Source of the DNA: Amoebidium appalachense
Taxonomy: Eukaryota; Ichthyosporea
Assembly: GCA_963693365.1 (NCBI GenBank)
Contig: CAVNZM010000007.1
Span: 8,990,001 to 9,054,000 of the forward strand
DNA: 64,000 bases
Direction: 5' to 3'
Each line of letters starts with the position of its first letter. Position 1 is the first letter of the stretch. The notes beneath the pieces were generated by a model. The model had not been told where the DNA came from. It ran no database searches and saw only the letters and a program-made list of their open reading frames with translations. A program made the position numbers and the translations under genes. Positions 40,913 through 60,589 of this stretch are shown one piece after another.

Positions 40913-41361
40913 TAATGACGTGACATACACTAGCCTTACCAGTCATACGTGCCATTATACTCGTTTTCTACACAGATTTTCGTTTTGTTTTGTTTTTTGC
41001 ATAGTGGCGTCACCCTTTTGCATGTACCGTTGTGTACAGAGATACGTAGTTGGTTACTGCTGTTTGCATCTGTTCTGGTCCTTTTGGGTGTATCGCTTGA
41101 CACTTGTCTTCTTGACGTTGCTGTTGATTTTGGACAGTGTTCGGGTCACGCGTATGGGTGGCCCCGGCTCCCTGCAATAGTGGACACAATATTAGTTGTG
41201 GTGTGTTGAGTGTACGTGTACATGTACGTGTCGTGTAGGTGTACTACGTGTTCGTGTGTGTGCGTGTGCACACATTGTGGAGGGTGGTATGTGGGCCTTT
41301 TTCTTCGTTCTTTATCTTTTTGGATGTGTGTGTGTGTTTTTTTTTTTTGTGTGGTTTTTTT

Positions 41362-41392
<31 letters not shown>

Positions 41393-42576
41393 GGAGGGGG
41401 GGAGGTTAGCATGCAGGCCGGTCCGCATGCGAGGTATCCCCAAGCACACCGGGGATGCATAGAAGGACATGCACGAAGTATATGCACGAATGTGGGCTCA
41501 CAGCACTGCCACACAGCAGTGGTCTGTGTTTGGCCCGATTACTCTCACAGAGGCCCGGATTTTGTGATGCACATGTACTGAAATGATGTGTAACAAGGGA
41601 CAAAACGAGATGTGTTAGGGGAGGAGGAGGAGGGGGAGGGGCAGTATGTGCCAGTGGTTGCGAATGTTCTGCTTTGGAAAGTGGATCTCAACAACCATCC
41701 CCCCCCCCCCCCCCCCCCCCCTCACACGATTGCACACCCACCCACTGCCGCCGTCACCACCTCACCAACACATACATCCACCCACACACACACACATGCA
41801 TCTGCACACGCACACATACACGTACCTGCCATCTGCACATGCACAGGTAGATGCAGATGCACCCAACCCCCCAACACACAAACACACGTACACGCACACA
41901 TACATATATTCTTTCCATGCTTCCCCAATAATAATCCAAAACCTCCCTTGCCTATACCCAACCATGCAACACATATCACTCACCCTCCCGCCGACTCTGC
42001 CCCAGCCTGTGGGCTGGTTGACTGTTGGGGTTTGGGCGCCCCGTCCGATGACACAGATTCAGTGCGGGTTCTGTGGGTCGGAAAAATGTGTCAGTAAAAC
42101 CAAAAACCAAAGTGTATACATCCAACATGGTTTCATTTCTGGTAGTCTTTTCGTCTGCCACCACTTTCATCAGGAGTGTGTGTGTGTTTGGTGTTGGGCA
42201 TGGTGTATGCATATGTGAGAGGACGGGCGGCGGAGGAGGAGGGGAGGGGGATATGTGCAAACTCGTAGATGTTTTGTCGTATGGACCCCTCCCCGTTCCT
42301 CGGGGGCTTCACCACATACTCAAACACACCACCATGGATACTAACCTCAACACCACACCCACCCACCCACGCACATAGCAGTGCACACATGCCAACCTTG
42401 AACACACACAATCACAGCCATGAAGACACACACAAACGAGCAATATACACACACGGTCATACATAAACGCAGCCATACACACAGCCACGTACCGATTTGT
42501 TGTTTCTCGAGCCACGCTCGGACTCGGTTGCTGCCCGTGCGCACTCGCATCAGGCACACGTAAATGCTGCCGGATG

Positions 42577-42615
<39 letters not shown>

Positions 42616-42723
42616 CGTGCGTGCGCGCTCGCGCACGTGCGTACATGCACGCCGAATGTGCACACGCCGTTTGCGTGTGCATGCGTTCAATTTGCGAGTG
42701 TGTATAGGCAGGTGTGTGTGTGT

Positions 42724-42770
<47 letters not shown>

Positions 42771-43564
42771 GGGGGGGGGGGGGGGGGGAGGGGGGGGGGG
42801 AGCTTATAAGTCCGACCGATGATGTTCACAAACCAACTCATGGTATGGCAAACAGTGCAAATGTGTGTTAAGCCTCCCAAATCCATTAAAGTGGAACAAA
42901 CAAAAGCAGAGAGGGTATCAAGGAGAAAGCTTAGAGTGGGATCCAATACTTATATCCTGTTCCATTTTGTCCCTTACATGATAGCGGCACCCGGGGGGGG
43001 GGGGGGGGGGGGTTACCGCGTTATTGTCATGCAGAGAGTCGTGGAAGTTGGACTGGCTGCCCCTCTCAGACAGCCAGTCACTACTGATTTCTAGTCGTTG
43101 CCCTGCATGCATATAAATCGATTACAAAATGCAACCGGATCTCCTTATTTGATCGGACACCAACGGACAGAAGCCTTTCTCGATTCTAAATAATTGGCCT
43201 GCTTTATGCCCGGATGTGCTCTTCCTCTCCAAAAAGCCATTTCATTTTCTTGTGGTGGCCACGTCTTCCATTGGCTCATGCGTGTGCAGAAAGTATCATG
43301 AGGCGCATGTGAAACAGTGCACCCATGTTAATTATATATCTTAAGATATTCTAAGTTTAAGATTCCAGCGCTAGAAATTTAGAAAAAAATTATGAATCCT
43401 AGCTGGCTGGTCTCACGACATAAATCAATATTAAGATCGTCTCCTGTTGTGCTTGTGGGGCTAGGGGGTCTAGACCCGAATTAAGATTCTCAGTGGCTAA
43501 AGCCGATATCCACGTAATGCCTACCAATGTATAAATCCCAAATTCACAGATATATCCGTGAAAT
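40913..43564. other. Spacer between convergent DDX10 and STK11 genes
   Basis: No gene is recognised. It contains a T-run/G-run pair (41355-41394), a C run (41700-41720), a G block at 42722-42800 and a G run at 42992-43012. A frame at 42819-43094 is open but shows no domain. Any missing C-terminal exon of the kinase gene would have to lie here, but none was found. Confidence 0.6.
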
Positions 43565-50436
<6,872 letters not shown>

Positions 50437-51436
50437 CTGCATTAGCCATATTACACACATCTCGCCCACACACAATTCAAGTATCGATAAGTCTTTGGGG
50501 CGTGAAAGCACAAACACTAGTGCGGGTATGCATTTACTTACTCCAACATGCTGTGCGTGTGTGAATGCTTCATCTGCGGAACTGTTTTTGACACTGCAGG
50601 GGAATGGGGAGCAGGGGGGTTGTGTGTTACAGAGTATACAAAACACATTCATCAAGAAAAACACACTGCAGATTGCAAAGCACATATTAAGTGTAGATAT
50701 CATTAGCAGAAAAGAGGGGGAGAAGGGGGGGGGGAGGGGGGGGTTTTGAGAAGAGAAGGCCAGTGAAACGGTAGAATAAGGAGTTAGAGGGCCGGAGAGG
50801 GGGGGGGGGGGGGGGGGAGGGGGGGGGGGGATACCCGGGGCCAACACCCGGTTGTGGGGCCATAGGGCCACCCACACGGGGTTGGTTCTGGGCACTGTGG
50901 TCCATGGTCAGGGCACGGGCCTACAGCCCCCAGCAGGTGTCTCTGGTGGGAGTAAGCATGAATGTATGTCAAACATAGAGATTGGAGGAGAAGGGGCTAC
51001 GAGGAAGGAGGGGTGGGGAGGGGGGGAGGGGGGGAGGGAAGAAGGGGGGGGGGGGGGGGGGGGGGTGAGGGGGGGGGAGGGGAGGCAGGGGGAGGAGGGG
51101 TGGGGGGGAGGAAAGTATTTGTAAGGAGGTGATGAAACCAAGAAGGAGGGCTGAAGTGAAAGACCACAGTCGTTGAGGTAGCCTAAGATGCGGGGAGAAA
51201 AAAGGTGTGCCGTCTGTTCAGCAGGGCAGAGGGATTATTGGTAGAATTCGCACGCACATATTGTGAGGTTACGCGTGCATGCGTAGGTGTGTGTGATTGA
51301 ACACCTTTATCCCCACCCAACTCCCCCTTCGATTTCAGGATCGTGCTTCCTCTCTCTTTATCCCTTTCTACATATGTGTCAACGTTGTGTGCATGTGCCT
51401 GCCTGCCTGCCTGGGATGTGTGTGCGTGCGCGCGCA

Positions 51437-51480
<44 letters not shown>

Positions 51481-52514
51481 CGCGCGCGTGTGGCTGTGTG
51501 TGTGCATGCGTGCGTGCGTAAGTGTAAGTAAGTTTTAGTGCCCTTGCGTGCCAATTTGAATCTGTACTGAATGCGCGCCAGCGCAGACGAAAACTCAGCT
51601 ACATGATGTCAACGAGTCTGTGCGAACATGCACCCTCGGCCTAACACGTCATTTTTGCGGTTGCAAGCGTATGGTGCCCTACCTGTTGATTGTCGTCCTC
51701 CCGCCCTCAATTTTCCCCTAATTCCTCTTTTTGCGTTCACAACGCCCTGCTTGCTCCTGGCTATTGTACCAACACTGTAAAAAATAAAAAAAATAAAAAA
51801 AGAACCTTTTGGCCACCAGATCAGATCTCTCTTGTGATGCCAACACTGTACCTACTACCAATAAGGGGGCCTTACTGGCGTACTTAGAGTTACTGTGGTG
51901 TTGCAGCCTCTACACAGCCACCGGTGGGAGCACCTTCTAGATAACGTAGCATCCATGGAAGAAGACCCTCTCTGTATTAGAAAGATGGCCGAACACACAA
52001 GGAGTGAGTGATATCGATACGGCGGAGGTCGTTCGCTCTTCGGCCTCACTGAGTGCTGAGTCTCAGACTCGAATCATAGGTGAAGATTTTGCTTGGCTCA
52101 GTCCAGGGGTGCGTGTTTTACGCAAAATTTACGCAATTTCGGCTTTTTGTAAGCTTTGAGCCCTAGCCGCTTGCGACTTCAAGTCCCGGACCCTGACTTA
52201 GATCAATTCGAGTCAAGCCGTGGCTTAGGTCAGTTCGAGTCAGCCATAGGACGTGACTTGGTGGTGACTTGTTTTGTGGTGGGGCATGCATGCAAGTGTT
52301 GTGTCGTCATATAGCAAGGAGGCAAGCCGCGAATTTCTCGCCCCTTTTTACTGCCAACTCGCTCTCCATGGGTTGGCAACTGGTTGCCTGCCAGCTGCTG
52401 CTTTGCCAACCCCCTCCCTCCCTCCCTCCCCTCCCCCCCCCCCCCCCCCTCCCCCCCCCCCCCCCCCCCCTCTCCCCGTTGTGACATCATCAGTGTGAGC
52501 TTGCTCCGCACAGC

Positions 52515-52812
52515 ACTATTCTGCTAAAAGCAGAGTTATTCAGGCTGCAAAAGGCAGAAGTTATCCTGCTAAAGGCAGAGTTGTTCAGGCTGCAAAAAGC
52601 AGAATTAAGCTCTTGCAAAAGCAGGATGCACTCTACAAGAAGCAGAAGTATTCTGCTTTTATCAGACTCACTCTGCTTTTAGCAAAATTATTCTGCTAGT
52701 GGTTTTAGCAGAATTTCCGCAAAAGGCAGAATTATTGTGCTCCCGGCAGCAGGATAAACTTGCCTCAACAGGATAATTCTGCAATTCTGCTGTTTGCACA
52801 ATAAATCTGCAA
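52515..52812. repeat. Degenerate palindromic repeat array (AGCAGAAT / ATTCTGCT)
   Basis: Over about 300 bp the words GCAGA(A/G)TT and ATTCTGCT recur roughly 20 times in both orientations, spaced by A- or T-rich linkers, so many neighbouring copies could pair. It contains no homopolymer and is unlike the other repeats in the window. Confidence 0.75.
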
Positions 52813-53162
52813 ACCATTCACGCAGACAATCAATCACCTCCAATTACTCTGACTGACATTACGTACAGTAACTGTACTCTGGATCGCTCTCGTATGGTGT
52901 ACTTTGCATGACATTTGATTTCTCCCTATCTATCTTTGTTTTTCAATGATTAGGAACACCAACTTTGATGCCTAAATCCACACCCCTCTGCGACCACCAG
53001 CACCCGTTGCTGCTGCATCCACTATGCCGCATTGCGAGGTTGTATGTTGTGCCTGTCTCCAATCATGCTGAACAATTACCCCCATCTGCCCGCTTTTCCA
53101 ACCCCTGCCCCTCCCCCCCCCCCCCCCCCCCCTTTCCCTGCCCCCCTCACCCACCCCCTCCC

Positions 53163-53992
53163 CCAGTTGGGGCATCCTTGGGCTTTCTGAATTCTTATTC
53201 GCACGTATATATACGGGCAGCCCATATGCATCTTGAACACAGCCGTGCACATGCGCTCACCCACACACACAAACACAACCCCCCCCCCCCCCCCCTCCAC
53301 CAACCAAAAAAAAAAAAAAGAAAAGTTGTGCTAGCAGAAACTGCCAAAAGTTAACTGGAGCCCCCCTCGGACACCCCGTGACCCTCTTGTGGGCATTCAT
53401 CTCGGTTTGGCCGTCCTCGGCCCCCCACCACCCAACCGCCCACCCACCCCCTTACCCCCACCCTGCTCCCTCTCTGACCCGACACCTCCTTCCCAAAGGT
53501 GCAATGATTCAGCCAGACTCCATCACGGGCTTTCCCTTCCCGTCGCATAGTCTTCTTTTGAACAACTTGAAGAACCCCAGTCCGTGAAATATATTAAGCG
53601 TTACATGGCTACCAGGTTGGAACAGAGAATTTTTAGCAGGTCAGTCCTACAATTAAACCTACAAATATCATCCTTAGCTTAGTTTGCAAGATCTTCATAT
53701 TCCTCCTCTGTGCCTCCGCCCCTCCCTGCTCCCCCTCCCACCCTCCCCCCTTCTCCCCCCCCCCCCCCTCTCTTCCCCTCCCGACCCCCTCTCCCCTAAC
53801 CCCCACTCTCTGCCCTCCCTTCCCTATCTACACCCCAATATCATATTTTTTGTAATACTAAAAGCTCTCTCGATAGCTGCTATCATAGCTATATCCGGGA
53901 TAAGTTAAAAAAAAAAAAAAACTTTTGATTTGGCGAGTTGTTCTCCAGCTCTAAAGGGTGCCTCCGAGTCAATTACAATGCCTTTCCCATCC

Positions 53993-54053
<61 letters not shown>

Positions 54054-54226
54054 ACACACACACCACTACACACACCACCTCTTCCAGACGTAACAGGACA
54101 GTCATCTCGGTTTGGCCGACCTCGGGCTTTCTGCAGTTTGATTCCCATGTAAATCACGAGCAATGCCATATGTATTTTTTGAACACAGCCATGCACCTGC
54201 TCATACACAAACACACCGGCACATGT
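53163..54226. repeat. Segment of about 115 bp present twice
   Basis: 53163-53279 and 54107-54226 align over their length, sharing GGGCTTTCTG, GCCATATG-like and TTGAACACAGCC.TGCAC followed by CA repeats. A third partial copy of the left edge (CATCTCGGTTTGGCCG) is at 53398. Each full copy follows a long C run. Confidence 0.65.
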
Positions 54227-54798
54227 ACACACTTTCACCACTATGATAACGTACACACGCACGTCACACATACACAGGCACACACGCGATGGCATGCAGC
54301 AAAGGCGCGTGGGTATTTAACTGCTTCTCTTTATTTCATGGCTCAAACAGGTCAAAGTGCGACTTAGGGTTGATAGTGAATCAGACCTTTCAGAACTGTA
54401 GAGAATTATTGTCGTGGGATGGTAATACTTTATGATGTACATTCAAGTTATGGGTATCTAGATATGACAGCAACCTGACTTACTGAAAGACTCGTGGAAG
54501 GGACTTTGTGCACACATTGTGTTCCAGGCTTTTTTTTTTCTTTCTATCTTTTTCGTTCTTAGCCATGGAGCCCGGGATGGGGGGGTGGAGAGGGGGGGGG
54601 GGGGGGAGGGGGGAGGGGGGGGGGGGGGGGGGGGGGGGGGAGGGGGGGTTTCGAGCCAAATGGGTAGATAACAGTGCACACATGTATCCGATAGTAGTTT
54701 TATGAGCTGCTACCTAGCATGAAGTTGCCACAACATGTTTTATGCAAATGCAGGCGGCTCTAGTCGAAGTTGAATCATGGAACTAGCCAGTATCATGA

Positions 54799-55427
54799 TC
54801 AAAGAGAATATTCACGGTCAAGTAGTGCCTTTATTGAGGCACACTCTGGGCCACGGGGGTCTATAGCAGGGAAGGCAGTATAGGGGTTGGGGAAGGTGCG
54901 GGCCAGTAGGCCGGTATTGGACAGCGCCCGTCCAAGCTGCAACAGACGTGCAGCCTCACTCTCCGCAATGGTCCTCCCTGCATGTGGATGTGCACGTGTT
55001 ATAACGATTGTGTGTGCCAAGTGTTTTTTGTGGTGCCAATGCCAAGCGTCTTCGTAACTGTGCAGCGAGCCGTTTTCAACTGACAACAGGCCCCCTTTTA
55101 TTTTTTTTAGATTCTTTGGGTTTTTAAGGGGGGTTTCCCCCCGGGCCGTCCTTTGCCAATACCGCCGCAATGTGGCGAGTGCCGGCCCTCAGCACTTAGA
55201 AGTCAACCGTACGTACAGACGCATGGTGCGTTCTTCGATAAATAATATGGGTGGGTGTGTGGGTGGGTGACGTACCTAGTGCTTCCCTACCCCCCCCCCC
55301 CCCCCCCCCCTTCCCCCAAAATCGGACGGTCATGGAACGAACTTCAAAAGTATTATAGAAAAGGCTTCTGTTTTATTTTGTGTGTAAAGAAATCGAAGAG
55401 TCTAGTGTACGGTTGACCCCGGGGGAA

Positions 55428-55458
<31 letters not shown>

Positions 55459-55672
55459 TGGTTATAAGTGACAAGGAGTGAAAAAAGGGGTGGTGGTCAA
55501 GTGGGAAATCGGGGGGACTAACCTCTGATATGCATACTGACGTCCTTCTTGTGCTTGTGCTTTGATTCGGCCAACCGCAAAGAGGCAATGCAAAGGGCCT
55601 GCAGGCTGGGCACCGTGTTGATGCGGTGGCACATTAGCTGATGACCGTCCCACACTGTACCTTTTTTTTTTT

Positions 55673-55703
<31 letters not shown>

Positions 55704-55909
55704 GGGGGGAGGGGGGCCTTGAAGGAGGGGAGCCTCAGGGGAGGGAGCGGGGGTGGTTGGGTTAAGACAGTGAGAAATGGGGCACTGCTGGCTTAATTTC
55801 ACCGAGGAAACGAGTTATGTGATTGTACGTGATTGCTTTGTGTACACATCGGCGCTTGCTATTAGTTGCTTTGTAGGCCACCTTAGCCTCACAGTGTCCC
55901 GTCGATAGC
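54799..55909 (-). CDS. Last three exons of an unidentified gene
   Basis: Minus-strand exons 55909-55829, 55654-55523 and 54977-54799 join in phase 1 at both junctions and give 128 residues to a TGA stop. The introns have GT-AG ends and C or T runs. The product is not recognised. The middle part holds SLQALCIASL, which fits the elongin BC-box pattern (S/T)LxxxCxxx(hydrophobic) of SOCS-box proteins, but no cullin box follows, so this may be chance. The last exon is amphipathic (TIAESEAARLLQLGRAL) and ends in DREYSL. The codon use is GC-rich at third positions in the last two exons, like the confirmed genes. Upstream exons beyond 55909 were not found. The last two exons are better supported than the first. 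Confidence 0.5.
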
Positions 55910-56138
55910 CTTAAAAAAAAATTAAGGGGGGGGGGGGGGGGGGGGGGGGTGGTTTACATAGGGCGACTATGAATGCAGTAGTGCGCTTTATGTTCCTAAT
56001 TAATCTACGTTGCCTGTGTGGGCGTATTTGCCTGTGTTCGTATTATTGATTTGGGTTAGGATGGACCATGTGTGTATAGGGCGGCTACGCGGAAGGGCAG
56101 GGGGAAAGGAGGGGGGAAGAGGGGGGGGGGGGGGGAGG

Positions 56139-56177
<39 letters not shown>

Positions 56178-56360
56178 GGGCAAGTCGACATTACATTTAA
56201 ATTCCCAGGTGATACTGTACATGTTTTTGAAGTTAGAAGGGGAAGGGGCAGGGGGGGGGGAAAGGAGGGGGGGGGGGGGGGGGGAGGGGAGGGGTTTGAA
56301 CTCTCGGGTACCACTGTAGAGATGTTTTCAAACTTTTTCTGCGTGCCGGAGGGGGTGGGG

Positions 56361-56402
<42 letters not shown>

Positions 56403-57453
56403 CGAAGAAGGGTATATTCGCAATTTTCATTCTCAAACTCTCTGGTCCTACTGTAAATGTTTTTCCCCCGGGGTCCCCCCCCCCCCCCCCCCCTCTTTTT
56501 TTCTTTTCCTTTCGTTCCCCCCTCTTCTCTTTATTCAACTCCCGTCTTAATATTCTGCTTTTCTCCCTCCTTGCTTCCCGCTATCCTATTATTCAGTCGT
56601 CTTCTCAATCCCCCTTCTAAATCTTCTTCTTCAATTTCCCTTCAATGGCCATATCTTACGTCGGAATGGTGATCTCGATTAGAACCTAGGGGCTGCGCGG
56701 ACTCACGCCGCGCGATATAAATGGTTCGTGATTGTCTCCACCAAGGAGTTTTCTTAAAAATGCATGCCCCCAAAAATGTAGATTAAAAATAAAGAACTAA
56801 AAATAGGTATTTCGAAGCGGACGAAAGTCGAAGCTCTTGAGAAAGCTTGAACATGTGCACGATAATAATGAGCTGATACGAAGGAAAGGCTCCTAGAGTA
56901 GGAGCCCTACTCTAACCTTTTAGGCTGTGTGATGTGATAGGCTACAGTTACTGTACGTCCATTACGGGCATGTGTCTCTGTGAGATGTAGGAGAGGTGCA
57001 ATGTCAACAGTTGGGGAGTTGTTCATGTCAGCGTACATATGGGTCAACTGGGAAAATTGGCATTGCCAATTACACTAGTTGTCACATGACACACAATATG
57101 GTTGTTACCATGTGCGTGCAATCATACATAGGATTTCACGGCATAGGCAGGCACCGCTGCGTAAACCATTTTTGGCAAACTGATACAAATACACGTGAAA
57201 TAGTAGGATGCCGTTCTTATGTACAAAATAGGCTATCCCCTCAGGCAAAAGCATTGTGGACCTTTATTCAGGTTACGTTTCTCTATCCACTAGAGGAACA
57301 TACACAGCAACAGTTACCAATTAGGACCTGTACTGCTGCTTTACCGCCCGTAGTAGGCCTCCCCTTCCCCCCGACAGAAAACATCAAACCAATTTTCAAG
57401 ACTATTCGTCGCCCCACCCACCAGCAGTCGGAGGGGGAGCTCGGGGGGGAAAA

Positions 57454-57490
<37 letters not shown>

Positions 57491-57491
57491 G

Positions 57492-57535
<44 letters not shown>

Positions 57536-58708
57536 GGGGCGGGAAAGCAGCAAAGGGAACAAAGAGTGAGGTAGACCGAACGCGAATTTTACGAGAGATA
57601 GAATTAGCAAAGACAAAATGAAAAAAAAACCATGAATGCCATCTTTAGAATAACGCTCGAACCACCCAAAATACAAAAAAAGTATACCACCGTCACATGT
57701 GACGCACAATATAATTAAGTCCTCTTTCAAGACCATATCGCTGCTACAAATCCCTCTTTCTCAACTGCTCTTCCGTCGGCTCCTCTGCCATATTCCGAAG
57801 CTCGGTTTCTCCTTCCGTGCAGCCGGCACACAGCTCCATCACTATCCACCTTGGCACATCCGTTTAAGCAACACACACATCCGCCCCCACCATTCTTAGT
57901 ACTTCCTTTTCCTTGACCTACAGGTCGACCGCCCAGGGCAAGTCATCCGAAAGTGCCGTTTCGTTCAGCAAGCTGAGATGTAGGGTATGCTCAACAGGGA
58001 CAAGCCTATGAGGATTCTGCCGTAGTTGAGTTGTGCCCGATCGCGATCGAGTGTCTGGGCCCTGTAAAATGGCATGAAAAATGTTTTTTTAAATCTTCTG
58101 TCCCTGTGTGGTGGTGGTTGGCATGTGAAAATATGGTACCGGGTGGTGGTGGGGAGGGGGAGGGGAGGGGGGAGGGGGGGACGGGGAGGGGGGGAAGAGG
58201 GGCGGTGAGTTAGCTATAGGTTTCCAAGAGTATGATATTTCATTCGGATGCTCCAATTTCTCGCTTCGACGCCAACCTCTAAACAAGAGATATCCCCCCC
58301 ACTATGTATCATCACCACCCTCTCCATACATCACTGCACGCAATAGTTTCACCCTTGGCTCTCGACAGGAAAACAACAACATGCATTTTTGATTTTTTCA
58401 GCTGCTTTTTCCATCTTTGGTAGGGGTGTGTGCATAGTGGGGGGTGGGTGGGTGGGTGGGGACCGGGGGGGGGGGGGGGAGGGGGGGGGGATGCAATGTT
58501 GGTAGAGAGTTGTACGTAGCGGGAGGCGTGGGGGGTTGGGGGCTCGGTTGCTATTTGACCTCTACTCGGGTTCTCGAACAATAATACCAGACTATGGTGA
58601 GAAAGTAACCGGCCATCCCATTCAAAAACCAGAAAAAGAAAATTTGCCGAACAGCTTGCAGGGGGAGGGAAGGGGGCCGTGGCCCCGCGCCGCCGGGGAG
58701 TCAGGCCC

Positions 58709-58759
<51 letters not shown>

Positions 58760-60056
58760 AAGAGAGACACAGAAACTTGGCCGTTTGTGTGTGCGTTTCA
58801 AGGGGGGGGGCGGGGGGGGGGGGGGGGGGAGGGGGGGGCAACCTCGTCCCAGGTTGGGCACAGGGCTACGACAGCCTCTGCCTGCGCTGCAGGAAAGAAC
58901 TCTCCCAATGCCAAAAGAGCCCCGTGCTATCATCTCGTAGCCGGTGGCTACCTGTAAACATCTCTGTTCTGCCGGTCAACTGCAAAAAAGCAGGGGGGGG
59001 CAAGGGGGCGAGAACGAGGGAAAGGGGGATAACACGGATTGGAGGGGGGAGGGGGTGGGGGTGGGGTTGTGTAACGAACTGTAAAACGAAAAGAGGTGTG
59101 TGCTGGTAGATGCATGACTGGTAGTGATGGTGGAAGAAAGTGGGCTGCAAACACAGACGGAATTGGTGGGAAACATACACGGTTCGGTGGAAAGGCTTGA
59201 GATTGACATGAAATAAGGATGAGCGCACCAGAGGTCGAAGAGTGTTTTTTTTTTGGGGGGGGGGGGGGGGGAGGGGAGAGGGGGGGGAGGGAAAGGGGGA
59301 AGCAAGGGAGGTTTACGAGAAGGGGTAGCCACAGGGGTGTGGGGAAGGAGGTGAAAACTACTAAGCTTGGGGAGAGGGGCCAACACAAGAATGTGCGGTT
59401 CAAGCAGTGGAAAGTGGGAACAAGGAGGATGTGTGCATAGTGCGATGCCATGAACGATGCTCATTGGAAAAAGAGAACAGCATACCAGGACGAGCTGGAA
59501 AATCAATGCTGGGAAAAAGAAAAAGCTGCCGTGGTCCTCGTAACCTTGCGGTCATTTCCATGTCTTCCGTTGGGAAAGATTTCTTCCTGACTCTTCATAC
59601 GCCATTATCTAGGCAAGGTGGTGTAAATCAGCACGATGGGTAAAGAGGTTCGAATACTCTGTCTATTTCTTGGCCCAATATTCATTATCAAGAATATCAT
59701 ATGTATTCGTACATATGTAGGTACACTTGTAGAATAAACAAGGCCTCCTAGGTGACAAAACATGTTCCTCCTCTGTCCTTGTCAATTTTCCCTTATTGAG
59801 AGAGAATCAGTCTGCGAAGTGTTACGTAATCCCTCATTCCTAAACCATATATAGTTATTAATGCTTTCCAACGATTCGGTTTTACATGCATTAGTATTCT
59901 ATTGGTCTGCCCATGTTGCTTCGTCATCGAGAAAACGCACACGTGTTGGGCAACTTCCAATTCAAAATCCACCTTGAACAGCTGTCTTGGGCGGCCCTGT
60001 AGCTGATTTCATTATAGGAAAGTATAGCTAGCTGGTTCAGTATTAGCACAGGGAAA
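55910..60056. other. Region without recognised genes, rich in G runs
   Basis: Long G runs lie at 55926-55949, 56114-56176, 56365-56402, 57456-57489 (followed by GA repeats to 57531), 58709-58758 and 59256-59270, and a T/G pair at 59246. A 192-codon plus-strand frame from 57001 shows no domain over its first 144 residues and ends in a repeat. A minus-strand GSFG phrase near 58920 recalls a kinase loop but has no partner exons. Confidence 0.6.
56205..56466 (+). repeat. Three diverged 32-bp units separated by poly-G
   Basis: Segments at 56205-56235, 56295-56332 and 56433-56466 align as (A)CTCTC.GGT..(T/C)ACTGTA.ATGTTTT, and each is followed or preceded by a G-rich block of 50-90 bp. The G runs are therefore part of a larger tandem unit of 90-140 bp. 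Confidence 0.6.
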
Positions 60057-60558
60057 ATGGGTGACCTGACGGAGGTTTTGAAGGAGCTCACCCCCTTTCT
60101 CACCAACCCCAACCCGCAGTTGCGGTCCCTGGCCGTAGCAAACATGGTGTGTGCCTGTGTGTCACTGTGCGTGTCGTGCCATGTGTGCATGCCTATGTCT
60201 CTGCGTTTGTACGCTCCTGCTTGCGTGGCTACGTGCTGGTGTGCTCGCGCTCGTGTGCGCGTGGCGTCCTGTCTGCCTGGTCTCCTGCGTGCGTGCATGG
60301 GTTCACAGCTGGGGATGTGCTTCTTGTGTGTACCTGAGAGTGCCCGCGCGTGTGTGTCGCCATGTACATACCTGTGCACACTGTTGTGTTGCACGCGTCT
60401 GGTGCGAAAGCGTGTCAACGTTTGCTTTCATCGGTGTGAATTTTCCTCTTGGAAAAAAGGTGTTTGTGTGTGCATTGCTTCGTTATTGTAAACCTGTGGG
60501 CCGTGCTTCTGCAGATGGTGTGTGTGCAAGCGCGAGCGTTGCGTGTAAATGTGTCTGT

Positions 60559-60589
<31 letters not shown>

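Larger units (their letters stand above)
50437..54798. other. Spacer upstream of STK11 with several odd repeats
   Basis: No exon could be assigned, although the STK11 start must lie here. Contents: G-rich blocks (50801-50830, 51045-51110), GT/GC repeat (51440-51490), a CT-rich and C-run block (52409-52475), the AGCAGAAT array (52515-52812), a duplicated segment (53163-53279 and 54107-54226), and C runs at 53112-53132 and 53995-54039. At 52196-52245 a roughly 26-bp phrase ending in TTCGAGTCA occurs twice. Confidence 0.55.

Noticed and set aside
57001-57430. 144-codon complex open frame on the plus strand
   Set aside because: No domain, no convincing splice sites, and it runs into poly-G and GA repeats. 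It could be an orphan gene, but nothing supports it.
58866-58960. Minus-strand GYEMIARGSFGIGR resembling a kinase glycine loop, and plus-strand CLRCRKELSQC resembling a zinc ribbon
   Set aside because: The two readings overlap on opposite strands, neither has a following exon, and the donor sites are poor.
59644-59660. GGTTCGAATAC resembling a tRNA B box
   Set aside because: No A box or cloverleaf can be built from the preceding 70 bases.
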